Notes under the pieces: model-generated
Databases searched by the model: none
What the model was told of the DNA's origin: nothing
Seen by the model: the letters and a program-made list of their open reading frames with translations, nothing else
NCBI GenBank assembly: GCA_016218095.1
Contig: JACREV010000128.1
Coordinates: 1-14,112, forward strand
Source of the DNA: Deltaproteobacteria bacterium
GTDB taxonomy: Bacteria; Desulfobacterota; GWC2-55-46
Length of the DNA stretch: 14,112 nt
Direction of reading: 5' to 3'
Part shown: positions 1-6,182 of the stretch, piece by piece
How the letters are laid out: each line of letters begins with the position of its first letter
How positions within the stretch are numbered: position 1 is the first letter of the stretch
Made by a program: the position numbers and the translations under genes

Positions 1-156
1 GGCTTCTAACACGGGTTCTTACTTAAAGTTATAGTTATGTCCCCACAAAGAACTCACAATTGAGAAAAGGAAATCCCGCCACTCAAAAACTTGTCCAGAC
101 AACCTCGTGGGCGGGTTGGCTATAGCCAGCTTTTAAAGATAATGGAAAGTAGAGGA

Positions 157-200
157 GAGCTATGGGGGGTTAAGCTGCTGCATAGACCCCCGTATGGCTC
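157..200. repeat. Inverted repeat, hairpin of about 12 bp
   Basis: Bases 157-168 (GAGC then TATGGGGG) pair with 187-200 (CCCCCGTA, a TG bulge, then GCTC), including one G-T pair and an 18-nt loop. The following bases are TAAAAAAG, which is not a terminator tract on the plus strand. The role is unknown. Confidence 0.55.
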
Positions 201-293
201 TAAAAAAGTGACGGCTGAAAAGAAGTGCAAAATAATATTGAACAGTTTCCTCAATAAAACCGGATAGATATATTTATTCGGGTAGAAAAAAAG

Positions 294-307
294 TACTATA
301 TATAGTA
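294..307. promoter_or_regulatory. 14-bp perfect palindrome before the first gene
   Basis: TACTATATATAGTA is self-complementary over 14 bp and lies about 47 bp upstream of the ATG at 355. Its right half contains TATAGT (301-306), a five-of-six match to a -10 hexamer. I see no good -35 box at the matching distance. It could be an operator overlapping the promoter of the propeller/glucosaminidase pair, or simply an AT-rich palindrome. Confidence 0.3.
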
Positions 308-354
308 TGTTCTTTTAAAACATTCTCACTAAAAATTAACAAAGGGTGGCTGAG

Positions 355-1692
355 ATGAGATTTTTTGGAAGCTATCTGACTATTTTTTCAAACGTCCTTT
401 TTGCTTTGGCTTTGCTGATGTCGCAGCCGTCCCTCGCAAAGTCTTCTGAGCGGCAAAATGAATTCTATAAAATCATAGGAAAGCATGCCTCGGGGAATAG
501 TATCGCCGAGACCAAGGATGGATACATTATCACAGGAGGTGCTTCTGATGAGGCTGGTCGATGTTGTCTCGGCTGGGCCATGAAGATAGACAAGAGCGGC
601 AACATGCTCTGGGAAAAAAAACTCGGGGAGAATTACAATGATTATAATTTTAAAAAGGTGGAGGTTGTTGGAGACAGGGCGATCATTGCAGGGGCCACTG
701 ATATTTCTTATAAACCCCAATGGCAGGCAGGGACATTCGCTTCTGCGTCGGGATGGGCAGTAAGATTGGCTGAAGACGGAACTGTAGAGTGGGAAAAGAG
801 GCTAAAACTAAAAGAAAGAGTTACATACAAAGGTGTTGATATCGTGGTCGCCCCTTCGGCCATTGCAACCGATGCGAAGGCCGTAAAGGAGGATAGAGTA
901 ATAATATCCGGATTTCTCAGATACGGTATAAGCGATGAGCCTATTCTTTGGATGCTCGATTCCAAGGGCGAAGTTATATGGGAGACTCGTTCCGATATTG
1001 AAAGGCATCAGAGCATTTCTGTAGACGCTGTATATCCGTTACAGGGCGGGGATTTTGCGGCTGCCGGCTGGATGATCGACAGAAGCAGTAATACCACGGG
1101 TATTTGGCTTTCCCGTATCGGTCAAGATGGCAAAGTATTATGGAATAAACTTCTGGAGGATAAAGCCTACAAGACGAACGATCCTGTCTCCCCGAGCCTT
1201 TCACTTACGGAATCGGTCGATGGCGGAATAATTATCGGCGCCGGGCAAGAGTATCTAAAGCTTGATACGGGAGATGATGCAGGTTCAACAAGAGTGGCGG
1301 TTCCATCAGGCAAAGGTTCCGTCCGGTTAATCAAGCTCAAAAAAAACGGCGCCCTGGAATGGAAGAAAAATATCGAAACGCCGGGAATTTGCGGCATCAA
1401 AGCCATTTGGGCAACACATGAAGGTGAAGCTGAAATGGTCGCCGTAGGGAAGACGTGTGCGGGCGAGGGAAAAAGGCTGTGGGCCGCCACCCTTTCTTCG
1501 TCTGGCGAGATAAAGTCAATAAAAAGGTTTCTCCAGGTGAAGAGGGCGTATGTTCACCAGGTTATCCCGGCAGGCGACGGAGGGCTGATTGCGGTCGGCA
1601 CTTCCTATGAGAATGAGAAGACCAATAGCCGGGTTACCTGGATATACCGGACAGGTCTCGTTGATAACGTAAATCGAGATAAGAAGAGATAA
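355..1692 (+). CDS. Secreted beta-propeller-like repeat protein
   Basis: This 445-residue protein starts with a classic signal peptide: residues 1-28 form a basic and hydrophobic stretch ending PSLA before KSS, so it is probably exported to the periplasm or surface. The mature part carries six copies of a motif of the form GWxxxLxxxGxvxWeKxL, at about residues 73-90, 133-150, 197-212, 249-267, 323-340 and 375-392. Between them lie glycine-rich strands such as GGxIIxG. This pattern is typical of WD/PQQ-like beta-propellers; I cannot name the exact family. I chose ATG 355 because AAAGGGTGG (341-349) is a good ribosome site at the right distance; the GTG at 346 lies inside that site. It ends 2 nt before the glucosaminidase gene, so the two are probably co-transcribed. 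Base composition is visibly more AT-rich than genes after 2849, hinting at transfer. Function is unknown: scaffold, ligand binder, or partner or inhibitor of the neighbouring hydrolase are all possible. Confidence 0.8.
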   Translation: MRFFGSYLTIFSNVLFALALLMSQPSLAKSSERQNEFYKIIGKHASGNSIAETKDGYIITGGASDEAGRCCLGWAMKIDKSGNMLWEKKLGENYNDYNFKKVEVVGDRAIIAGATDISYKPQWQAGTFASASGWAVRLAEDGTVEWEKRLKLKERVTYKGVDIVVAPSAIATDAKAVKEDRVIISGFLRYGISDEPILWMLDSKGEVIWETRSDIERHQSISVDAVYPLQGGDFAAAGWMIDRSSNTTGIWLSRIGQDGKVLWNKLLEDKAYKTNDPVSPSLSLTESVDGGIIIGAGQEYLKLDTGDDAGSTRVAVPSGKGSVRLIKLKKNGALEWKKNIETPGICGIKAIWATHEGEAEMVAVGKTCAGEGKRLWAATLSSSGEIKSIKRFLQVKRAYVHQVIPAGDGGLIAVGTSYENEKTNSRVTWIYRTGLVDNVNRDKKR

Positions 1693-1694
1693 GA

Positions 1695-2447
1695 ATGTCA
1701 AAGGCATATACTCTTGAGAATAAGATTCAATTTATAATCGATATTTATAGCGATGCGCTCAGAGTTTCCAAACAATCCGGATTTTCTTTTGATTTTATCC
1801 TTTCGCAGGCGGCCTATGAGACCGGGTGGGGTAAGAAGATTATCCCGGGGACAAATAACTTATTCAATATCAAAGCAGATCATTCCTGGAATGGGCCGGC
1901 AAAGAAATTTGTAGCCCCTGAACATATAAAAGTCGGGGACGAGACGGAAACGATTCCCGTGGAGAGCAAATTTCGCGTATACGGGTCTTTTGAGGAAAGC
2001 TTGAATGATTGGTTTGATTTTCTCCGGACCAACCCCAGATATCACGGGATTGGCGTAAATTCCGACGGGGTGCCGCATATCAATATATTCGATCCCGAGG
2101 TTAAGGAGGATCCTGAATTACTTGCGGTTGCGCTCTGGCATGATGGATTTGCGACAGACGTCAATTATGTCAATAACGTTATCCGGACAATGAGAGGGCC
2201 TACGATGAGAAAGGCTCTGGAAAAAGCAAGAAGTTATTACGAGCATCCGTTATCTTCCTACGACTCAATCCATGATAGAGTCGGCCTGGAACCAAGCCGC
2301 TTATCCAAGGAAGGTAAACCGCAGCAAGAAAGAGATGGTGGCTCACTTTCCAGTGAGACGCTTAAGCGCGACCTAATCGATTACCGGATGGTCTGGCGAA
2401 TCAAGGAAGATGGCTCAACAAGAGGATACTTCATCTGCAACGATTGA
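1695..2447 (+). CDS. FlgJ-type glucosaminidase domain protein (GH73-like)
   Basis: This 250-residue protein matches the glucosaminidase domain found in FlgJ, which cuts the glycan strands of peptidoglycan. Visible signatures are ILSQAAYETGWGK (residues 35-47, with the likely catalytic Glu42), NNLFNIKAD (54-62), the hydrophobic VYGSFEESLNDW (95-106) and the NPRY motif (113-116). The domain ends near residue 170. The last 80 residues form a separate hydrophilic tail that I do not recognise. There is no signal peptide, no flagellar rod-binding domain and no cell-wall anchor, so export would need a holin, a secretion system or lysis. It starts 2 nt after the secreted propeller protein, with a weak AAGAGAT upstream, suggesting translational coupling. 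Phage endolysin, secreted antibacterial effector or cell-wall remodelling enzyme are the alternatives; the family call is firm, the biological role is not. Confidence 0.85.
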   Translation: MSKAYTLENKIQFIIDIYSDALRVSKQSGFSFDFILSQAAYETGWGKKIIPGTNNLFNIKADHSWNGPAKKFVAPEHIKVGDETETIPVESKFRVYGSFEESLNDWFDFLRTNPRYHGIGVNSDGVPHINIFDPEVKEDPELLAVALWHDGFATDVNYVNNVIRTMRGPTMRKALEKARSYYEHPLSSYDSIHDRVGLEPSRLSKEGKPQQERDGGSLSSETLKRDLIDYRMVWRIKEDGSTRGYFICND

Positions 2448-2525
2448 CCTGAAATCTTGTTTATGCGCTGAACCAGGCGCACTGAAGGCATCACACCCAC
2501 CAGTAGACCAAAAGACTGAAACACC

Positions 2526-2557
2526 GCTAGGCCGCCCTTAGAATCAGGCGGCCTAGC
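2526..2557. repeat. 11-bp perfect inverted repeat
   Basis: GCTAGGCCGCC (2526-2536) and GGCGGCCTAGC (2547-2557) are exact complements with a 10-nt loop. On the plus strand the next bases are CAACGCGC, with no T tract; on the minus strand a loose TTT...TTTT follows some distance away. It could be a weak bidirectional transcription barrier or part of a mobile-element end. Confidence 0.6.
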
Positions 2558-2637
2558 CAACGCGCTGAGAAGGAGCTAAAGCCTACGGCATCCTGACGAA
2601 CTAATATAAGGTTTTCCCCGGTGCTTTCCAAAAGACG

Positions 2638-2662
2638 GCCAAGAGCTCCCCGCGCTCTTGGC
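2638..2662. repeat. 9-bp perfect inverted repeat
   Basis: GCCAAGAGC (2638-2646) and GCTCTTGGC (2654-2662) are exact complements around a 7-nt loop. No T tract follows on either strand. Together with the hairpin at 2526-2557 it suggests a structured or mobile-element-derived segment. Confidence 0.55.
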
Positions 2663-2775
2663 GCAGGGTATTCACTCATAAAGTCCAGTCCCTGTAACAA
2701 GATCAACGTTTCAGACTCTGCATAGAGGTGTATTCCACAACCCCGCAACATTCCACGCTTTTACCGTCCCCCTGT

Positions 2776-2808
2776 TTGACAATCCGCTTTCCTGGTTCAA
2801 ACTATACA
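2776..2808 (+). promoter_or_regulatory. Possible promoter for the GT4/debranching operon
   Basis: TTGACA at 2776-2781 is a perfect -35 hexamer. The best -10 is TATACA at 2803-2808, but the spacer is 21 nt, longer than usual. The leader then holds an inverted repeat TTGGGG/CCCCAA (2809-2814 with 2825-2830) just before the ribosome site AAAGGAG (2836-2842). The position fits; the spacer is the weak point. Confidence 0.35.
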
Positions 2809-2848
2809 TTGGGGGTAATCCGCTCCCCAACGAACAAAGGAGCATGCA

Positions 2849-3895
2849 ATGAGGATAGCCCAGGTATCCCCTCTCTTCGAGAGCGTGCCTCCGGCTCTCT
2901 ACGGCGGCACAGAGAGGGTAGTCTCGTATTTGACCGAGGAGCTCGTGAAGGCGGGCCACGAGGTGACGCTCTTCGCCTCGGGGGACTCGAAGACCTCTTC
3001 GAACCTTGTGTCTGTCTGCGACAGGGCGCTCCGGCTCGGCGAGCGTCCGCTCGACCCGGTCTCGTTCCATTTACTCATGATGGAGGAGGTCTTGAGGCGG
3101 GAGCATTGCTTCGACGTCATACATTCGCACATCGACTGCATAGGTTTCGTCCTGGGAAGGCGCGCGACGGTCCCGGTAGTAAGCACCCTCCACGGCAGGC
3201 TCGACATGTCCGAGCACGACTTCATATTCAGGGAGTACGGGAATGAACCGGTGGTCTCCATTTCGAACGCGCAGAGGAGGCCCCAGCCCGGCGCCAACTG
3301 GCTCGCTACCGTCTACCATGGCCTGCCCGGAGACCTATATTGTTGCGACAAGAAAGGCGGGGGTTACCTCGTCTACGTCGGCAGGGTCTCCCCTGAGAAG
3401 AAGGTCGATTCAGCGATAGCGATCGCCCTTAAGTCCGGCATACCGCTCAAGATCGCGGCAAAGGTCGACAGCGCAGACGCAGAATACTATAGAAGCGAGA
3501 TACGCCCGCTCATAAGGGGCCCTCTCATCGAATTTCTGGGCGAGGTGACGGACGCAGAGAAAAATTCGCTCATTGGAGGCGCGCTCGCGTTCCTCCACCC
3601 CGTCGACTGGCCGGAGCCATTCGGGCTTTCCATGCTCGAGGCGATGGCCTGCGGCACGCCTGTAATCGCCCGGAGGCGCGGGTCGATACCCGAGGTAGTC
3701 GACCACGGGAAAACCGGGTTCGTCTTCGAGGAAGACGACGAGGCGGTCTCATATATACTCAACGACTGCCCCTCTTTTTCACGGGAGGACTGCCGCGCGA
3801 GGTTCGAGGAGAGGTTTTTGTCCGAGAGGATGGCCGCCGATTACCTCTCCGTGTACGAGGGCGTGGTGAGCAAAGGAGCGGGCGCGAATGCCTGA
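2849..3895 (+). CDS. Glycosyltransferase family 4 (GT4, GT-B fold)
   Basis: This 348-residue cytoplasmic enzyme should transfer a sugar from a nucleotide-sugar donor with retention of configuration. The N-terminal acceptor half has the GT4 glycine loop PALYGGTERV (residues 15-24) and DVIHSHID (89-96). The C-terminal donor half has YVGRVSPEKK (176-185) and the EX7E signature EPFGLSMLE (Glu256 and Glu264), followed by CGTPVI and GSIPEVV. Length is normal for a minimal GT4. ATG 2849 has a strong AAAGGAG six bases upstream. Its last 8 nt overlap the debranching-enzyme gene, so the two are translated together. That pairing suggests an alpha-glucan or trehalose-type substrate, but sugar specificity cannot be read from the sequence. 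Confidence 0.92.
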   Translation: MRIAQVSPLFESVPPALYGGTERVVSYLTEELVKAGHEVTLFASGDSKTSSNLVSVCDRALRLGERPLDPVSFHLLMMEEVLRREHCFDVIHSHIDCIGFVLGRRATVPVVSTLHGRLDMSEHDFIFREYGNEPVVSISNAQRRPQPGANWLATVYHGLPGDLYCCDKKGGGYLVYVGRVSPEKKVDSAIAIALKSGIPLKIAAKVDSADAEYYRSEIRPLIRGPLIEFLGEVTDAEKNSLIGGALAFLHPVDWPEPFGLSMLEAMACGTPVIARRRGSIPEVVDHGKTGFVFEEDDEAVSYILNDCPSFSREDCRARFEERFLSERMAADYLSVYEGVVSKGAGANA

Positions 3896-6059
3896 TGAGA
3901 TAAGCAGGATACGTGACAAGTTCTACATCGTCGCCACCTCCTCGATGATAGACCCCTACAGGCTCATCCTCAAGGACGGGGACGTCTTCGGGGTCTTCGA
4001 CAGGTTCGGCGACATACTCCCGCTCGGCAAGAAGGAGCAGGGGCTCTACTTCGGGGGCACGAGGTTCCTATCCCACTACGAGCTCAAGATAAACGGGGTG
4101 AGGCCGCTATTCCTCTCGTCCAACATAGACGAGGAGAACGTCCTTCTGACCGTCGACCTTACGAACACCGACTTCTACGGCGAGACCGGGATAGTAATTA
4201 AAAGGGATACGATACACATCATGCGCTCGCGTCTCCTGAAAGACCGGTCCTTCCTTGAGCACATAAGGCTCCGGAACTTCGGCGAGGAGGAGGTCTCGTT
4301 CACTTTGGAGGCCGCGTTCGACGCGGATTTCAAGGACATATTCGAGGTGAGGGGCATAAAGCGAAAGAGGCGGGGGGAGGCCGCCACGCCCGTATACTCG
4401 AAGAGGGAGCTTAGATTGGGCTACACGGGGCTCGACAGGGTCAAGAGGGCGGCGGTCATAAGGGTGTCGCGGGAGCCCGCGAGGGCGACGGGTAGGGCGT
4501 TGAGTTTCGATGTGAGGTTGAAGCCCGGCGTGACAGAGACGATAGACATAAGCGCCTCGTGCGTCATCGGCAAAGAGGGCGCTCCGAAAAAAGACGGGTT
4601 CAGCCGGATGGTGAGGGATGCACGGAGACGCGCGAGCGCCGTCCTTGCGGAGAGCGCCGAGGTCCACACCTCTAACGCACAGTTCAACAGGACCCTTAAA
4701 AGGTCGGTCTCGGACATAAGGATGATGCTGACGAAGACCCAGCACGGGCTCTACCCATACGGCGGCATACCCTGGTACTGTACACCGTTCGGCAGGGACG
4801 GGATAATAACCGCCCTTGAGTGCCTCTGGATAAACCCTGAGCTCGCGAGGGGGGTCCTTAAATACCTCTCGGCGATGCAGGCGGCAGAGGACGACGCAAA
4901 GAAGGCCGCCGAGACCGGCAAGATCATGCACGAGTCGAGGTCCGGGGAGATGGCGGCCTTGAACGAGGTCCCCTTCGGTCTTTACTACGGCAGCGTCGAC
5001 GCCACCCCGCTCTACGTTGTCCTCGCGGGCGCGTACTGGAGGAGGACCGGGGACACGGCCCTTGTAAGGAGGCTCTGGCCCTCTATCGAATCGGCGTTGC
5101 ATTGGCTCTCCACAAAGGGCGACGTCGACGGGGACGGGTTCCTCGAGTATGTCCCTGATGAGAAGGGGCTCAGGAACCAGGGCTGGAAGGACTCCCAGGA
5201 CTCGGTCTTCCACGCCGACGGCACGCTCGCCGAAGGGGCCATAGCATTATCAGAGGTGCAAGGCTATCTATACGCCGCGAAGGTCGAGGCGTCGGCATTA
5301 TCCCGGCTCATGGGGGACGAGAGCGGAGCCGAAAGGCTCTTGTCAGAGGCCGTTGAGCTCAAAAAGAGGTTCAACGAGGTATTCTGGGACGAGAGGCTCG
5401 GGACGTACGCCCTCGCCCTCGACGGCAAAAAGAGGCCGTGCAGGGTCGTTTCATCCAACGCGGGACACGCCCTCTTTTCCGGAATAGCCGACCATGACAA
5501 GGCTCCGAGGGTCGCCCGGACCCTTATCTCGGAGCTGTCGTTCTCGGGCTGGGGCATAAGGACCGTATCGGCGAAGGAGGCCCGCTACAACCCCATGTCC
5601 TACCATAACGGCTCGATCTGGCCCCACGACAACGCCCTTATCTCCTACGGGCTCGCCTCATACGGCATGACCGAGGAGTTCAAGAAGGTCTTCTCCGGGC
5701 TCTTCGAGGCCTCGCTCCACATGGAGCTACAGAGGCTGCCGGAGCTATTCTGCGGGTTCCACAAGAGGGACGGTGTAGCTCCGACCCTCTATCCCGTGGC
5801 CTGCTCCCCGCAGACATGGGCCTCAGGCGCGATGGTTTACATGCTCCAGGCCTCGCTCGGGCTTTTGTTCGACGCGAAAAAAGGGATGGTAATATTTAAA
5901 AACCCCGTTTTGCCCGAGTTCCTGAGCTATGTCTACATAAACGACCTCATGGTCACGCCGGAAAAGAGCGTCGACATTCTCGTCAGCCGCTACGGCGAGG
6001 ACGTGGCGATCGAGGCCCTCCGCAAGCCCGAGGACGTGAACATCCTCATCCTCAAATAA
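3888..6059 (+). CDS. Amylo-alpha-1,6-glucosidase / glycogen debranching-type enzyme
   Basis: This 723-residue protein has the two-domain build of bacterial debranching-type glucosidases. An N-terminal beta-rich domain (about residues 15-235, starting DPYRLILKDGDVFGVFDRFGD, with YFGGTRFLSHYEL) matches the glycogen-debranching N-terminal family. An (alpha/alpha)6 barrel follows (about 260-660). Barrel motifs include PWYCTPFGRDG (295-305), VDGDGFLEYV (413-422), NQGWKDSQDS (430-439, a candidate acidic residue being Asp435), YHNGSIWPHD (572-581) and LPELFCGF (617-624, candidate Glu619). It probably removes alpha-1,6 branches or terminal glucosyl units of a glucan in the cytoplasm; no signal peptide is seen. 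The start overlaps the GT4 stop (ATG 3888, GT4 ends 3895) with AAAGGAG at 3872-3878. Exact bond specificity is uncertain. Confidence 0.92.
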   Translation: MPDEISRIRDKFYIVATSSMIDPYRLILKDGDVFGVFDRFGDILPLGKKEQGLYFGGTRFLSHYELKINGVRPLFLSSNIDEENVLLTVDLTNTDFYGETGIVIKRDTIHIMRSRLLKDRSFLEHIRLRNFGEEEVSFTLEAAFDADFKDIFEVRGIKRKRRGEAATPVYSKRELRLGYTGLDRVKRAAVIRVSREPARATGRALSFDVRLKPGVTETIDISASCVIGKEGAPKKDGFSRMVRDARRRASAVLAESAEVHTSNAQFNRTLKRSVSDIRMMLTKTQHGLYPYGGIPWYCTPFGRDGIITALECLWINPELARGVLKYLSAMQAAEDDAKKAAETGKIMHESRSGEMAALNEVPFGLYYGSVDATPLYVVLAGAYWRRTGDTALVRRLWPSIESALHWLSTKGDVDGDGFLEYVPDEKGLRNQGWKDSQDSVFHADGTLAEGAIALSEVQGYLYAAKVEASALSRLMGDESGAERLLSEAVELKKRFNEVFWDERLGTYALALDGKKRPCRVVSSNAGHALFSGIADHDKAPRVARTLISELSFSGWGIRTVSAKEARYNPMSYHNGSIWPHDNALISYGLASYGMTEEFKKVFSGLFEASLHMELQRLPELFCGFHKRDGVAPTLYPVACSPQTWASGAMVYMLQASLGLLFDAKKGMVIFKNPVLPEFLSYVYINDLMVTPEKSVDILVSRYGEDVAIEALRKPEDVNILILK

Positions 6060-6100
6060 CCCTTCTGAATGCCGAAAACCCGAGGCCTCCCCGGTCTTTC

Positions 6101-6106
6101 TATAAT
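6101..6106 (+). promoter_or_regulatory. Perfect -10 hexamer upstream of the hybrid kinase
   Basis: TATAAT at 6101-6106 lies in a short AT-rich gap after the debranching gene. There is no recognisable -35 box 16-18 bp upstream. If used, transcription would begin near 6113, downstream of the ATG at 6069. That supports the kinase starting at GTG 6183, which has GAGG at 6173-6176. Confidence 0.35.
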
Positions 6107-6182
6107 CATTAAAATCCTTGAACAATCCCGGATTCTGTTTTATTTTGAGATTTCCGAACAATCAATCACCCCGAGGCATGGC

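Larger units (their letters stand above)
1..354. other. Gene-free AT-rich leader with inverted repeats
   Basis: No convincing ORF is visible. The stretch holds several inverted repeats: an 8-bp stem with one bulge (75-82 with 107-115) enclosing a TTGT/ACAA stem (91-94 with 99-102), a perfect 12-bp palindrome (117-128), a longer hairpin (157-168 with 187-200) and a 14-bp palindrome (294-307). None of the hairpins is followed by a T tract on the plus strand, so they are not ordinary intrinsic terminators for a gene entering from the left. They could be a structured leader RNA of the downstream pair or relics of a mobile-element end. I recognise no known riboswitch consensus. Confidence 0.5.
2448..2848. 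other. Gene-free stretch rich in hairpins
   Basis: No supported gene. It contains inverted repeats at 2464-2481 (TGCGC/GCGCA), 2526-2557 (11-bp arms) and 2638-2662 (9-bp arms), then a possible promoter and 5' leader for the next gene. A 74-codon minus-strand frame (2751-2527) runs across two of the hairpins, but I see no ribosome site or recognisable domain and do not call it. The stretch marks the change from AT-rich to GC-rich sequence, so it may be the edge of an inserted segment. Confidence 0.5.

Noticed and set aside
1..20. Integron attC remnant at the window start
   Set aside because: CTAAC is present, but no matching partner core (GTTRRRY) in an imperfect palindrome of the right form was found.
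157..200. Intrinsic terminator
   Set aside because: The stem is good, but TAAAAAAG follows instead of a T tract, and there is no upstream gene in view.
346..354. GTG start at 346 for the propeller protein
   Set aside because: The GTG lies inside the AAAGGGTGG ribosome site that serves ATG 355.
2527..2751. 74-codon minus-strand frame in the intergenic stretch
   Set aside because: No ribosome site or known domain, and it is largely made of inverted repeats; kept only as part of the repeat-rich region.
2728..3246. 172-codon plus-strand frame overlapping the GT4 start
   Set aside because: Out of frame with the GT4 gene, which has a strong ribosome site and clear motifs; the product has no recognisable features.
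4107..5213. Long minus-strand open frame inside the debranching gene
   Set aside because: It lies wholly within a well-supported gene, is rich in Arg, Pro and Val as expected for a GC-rich shadow frame, and shows no domain.
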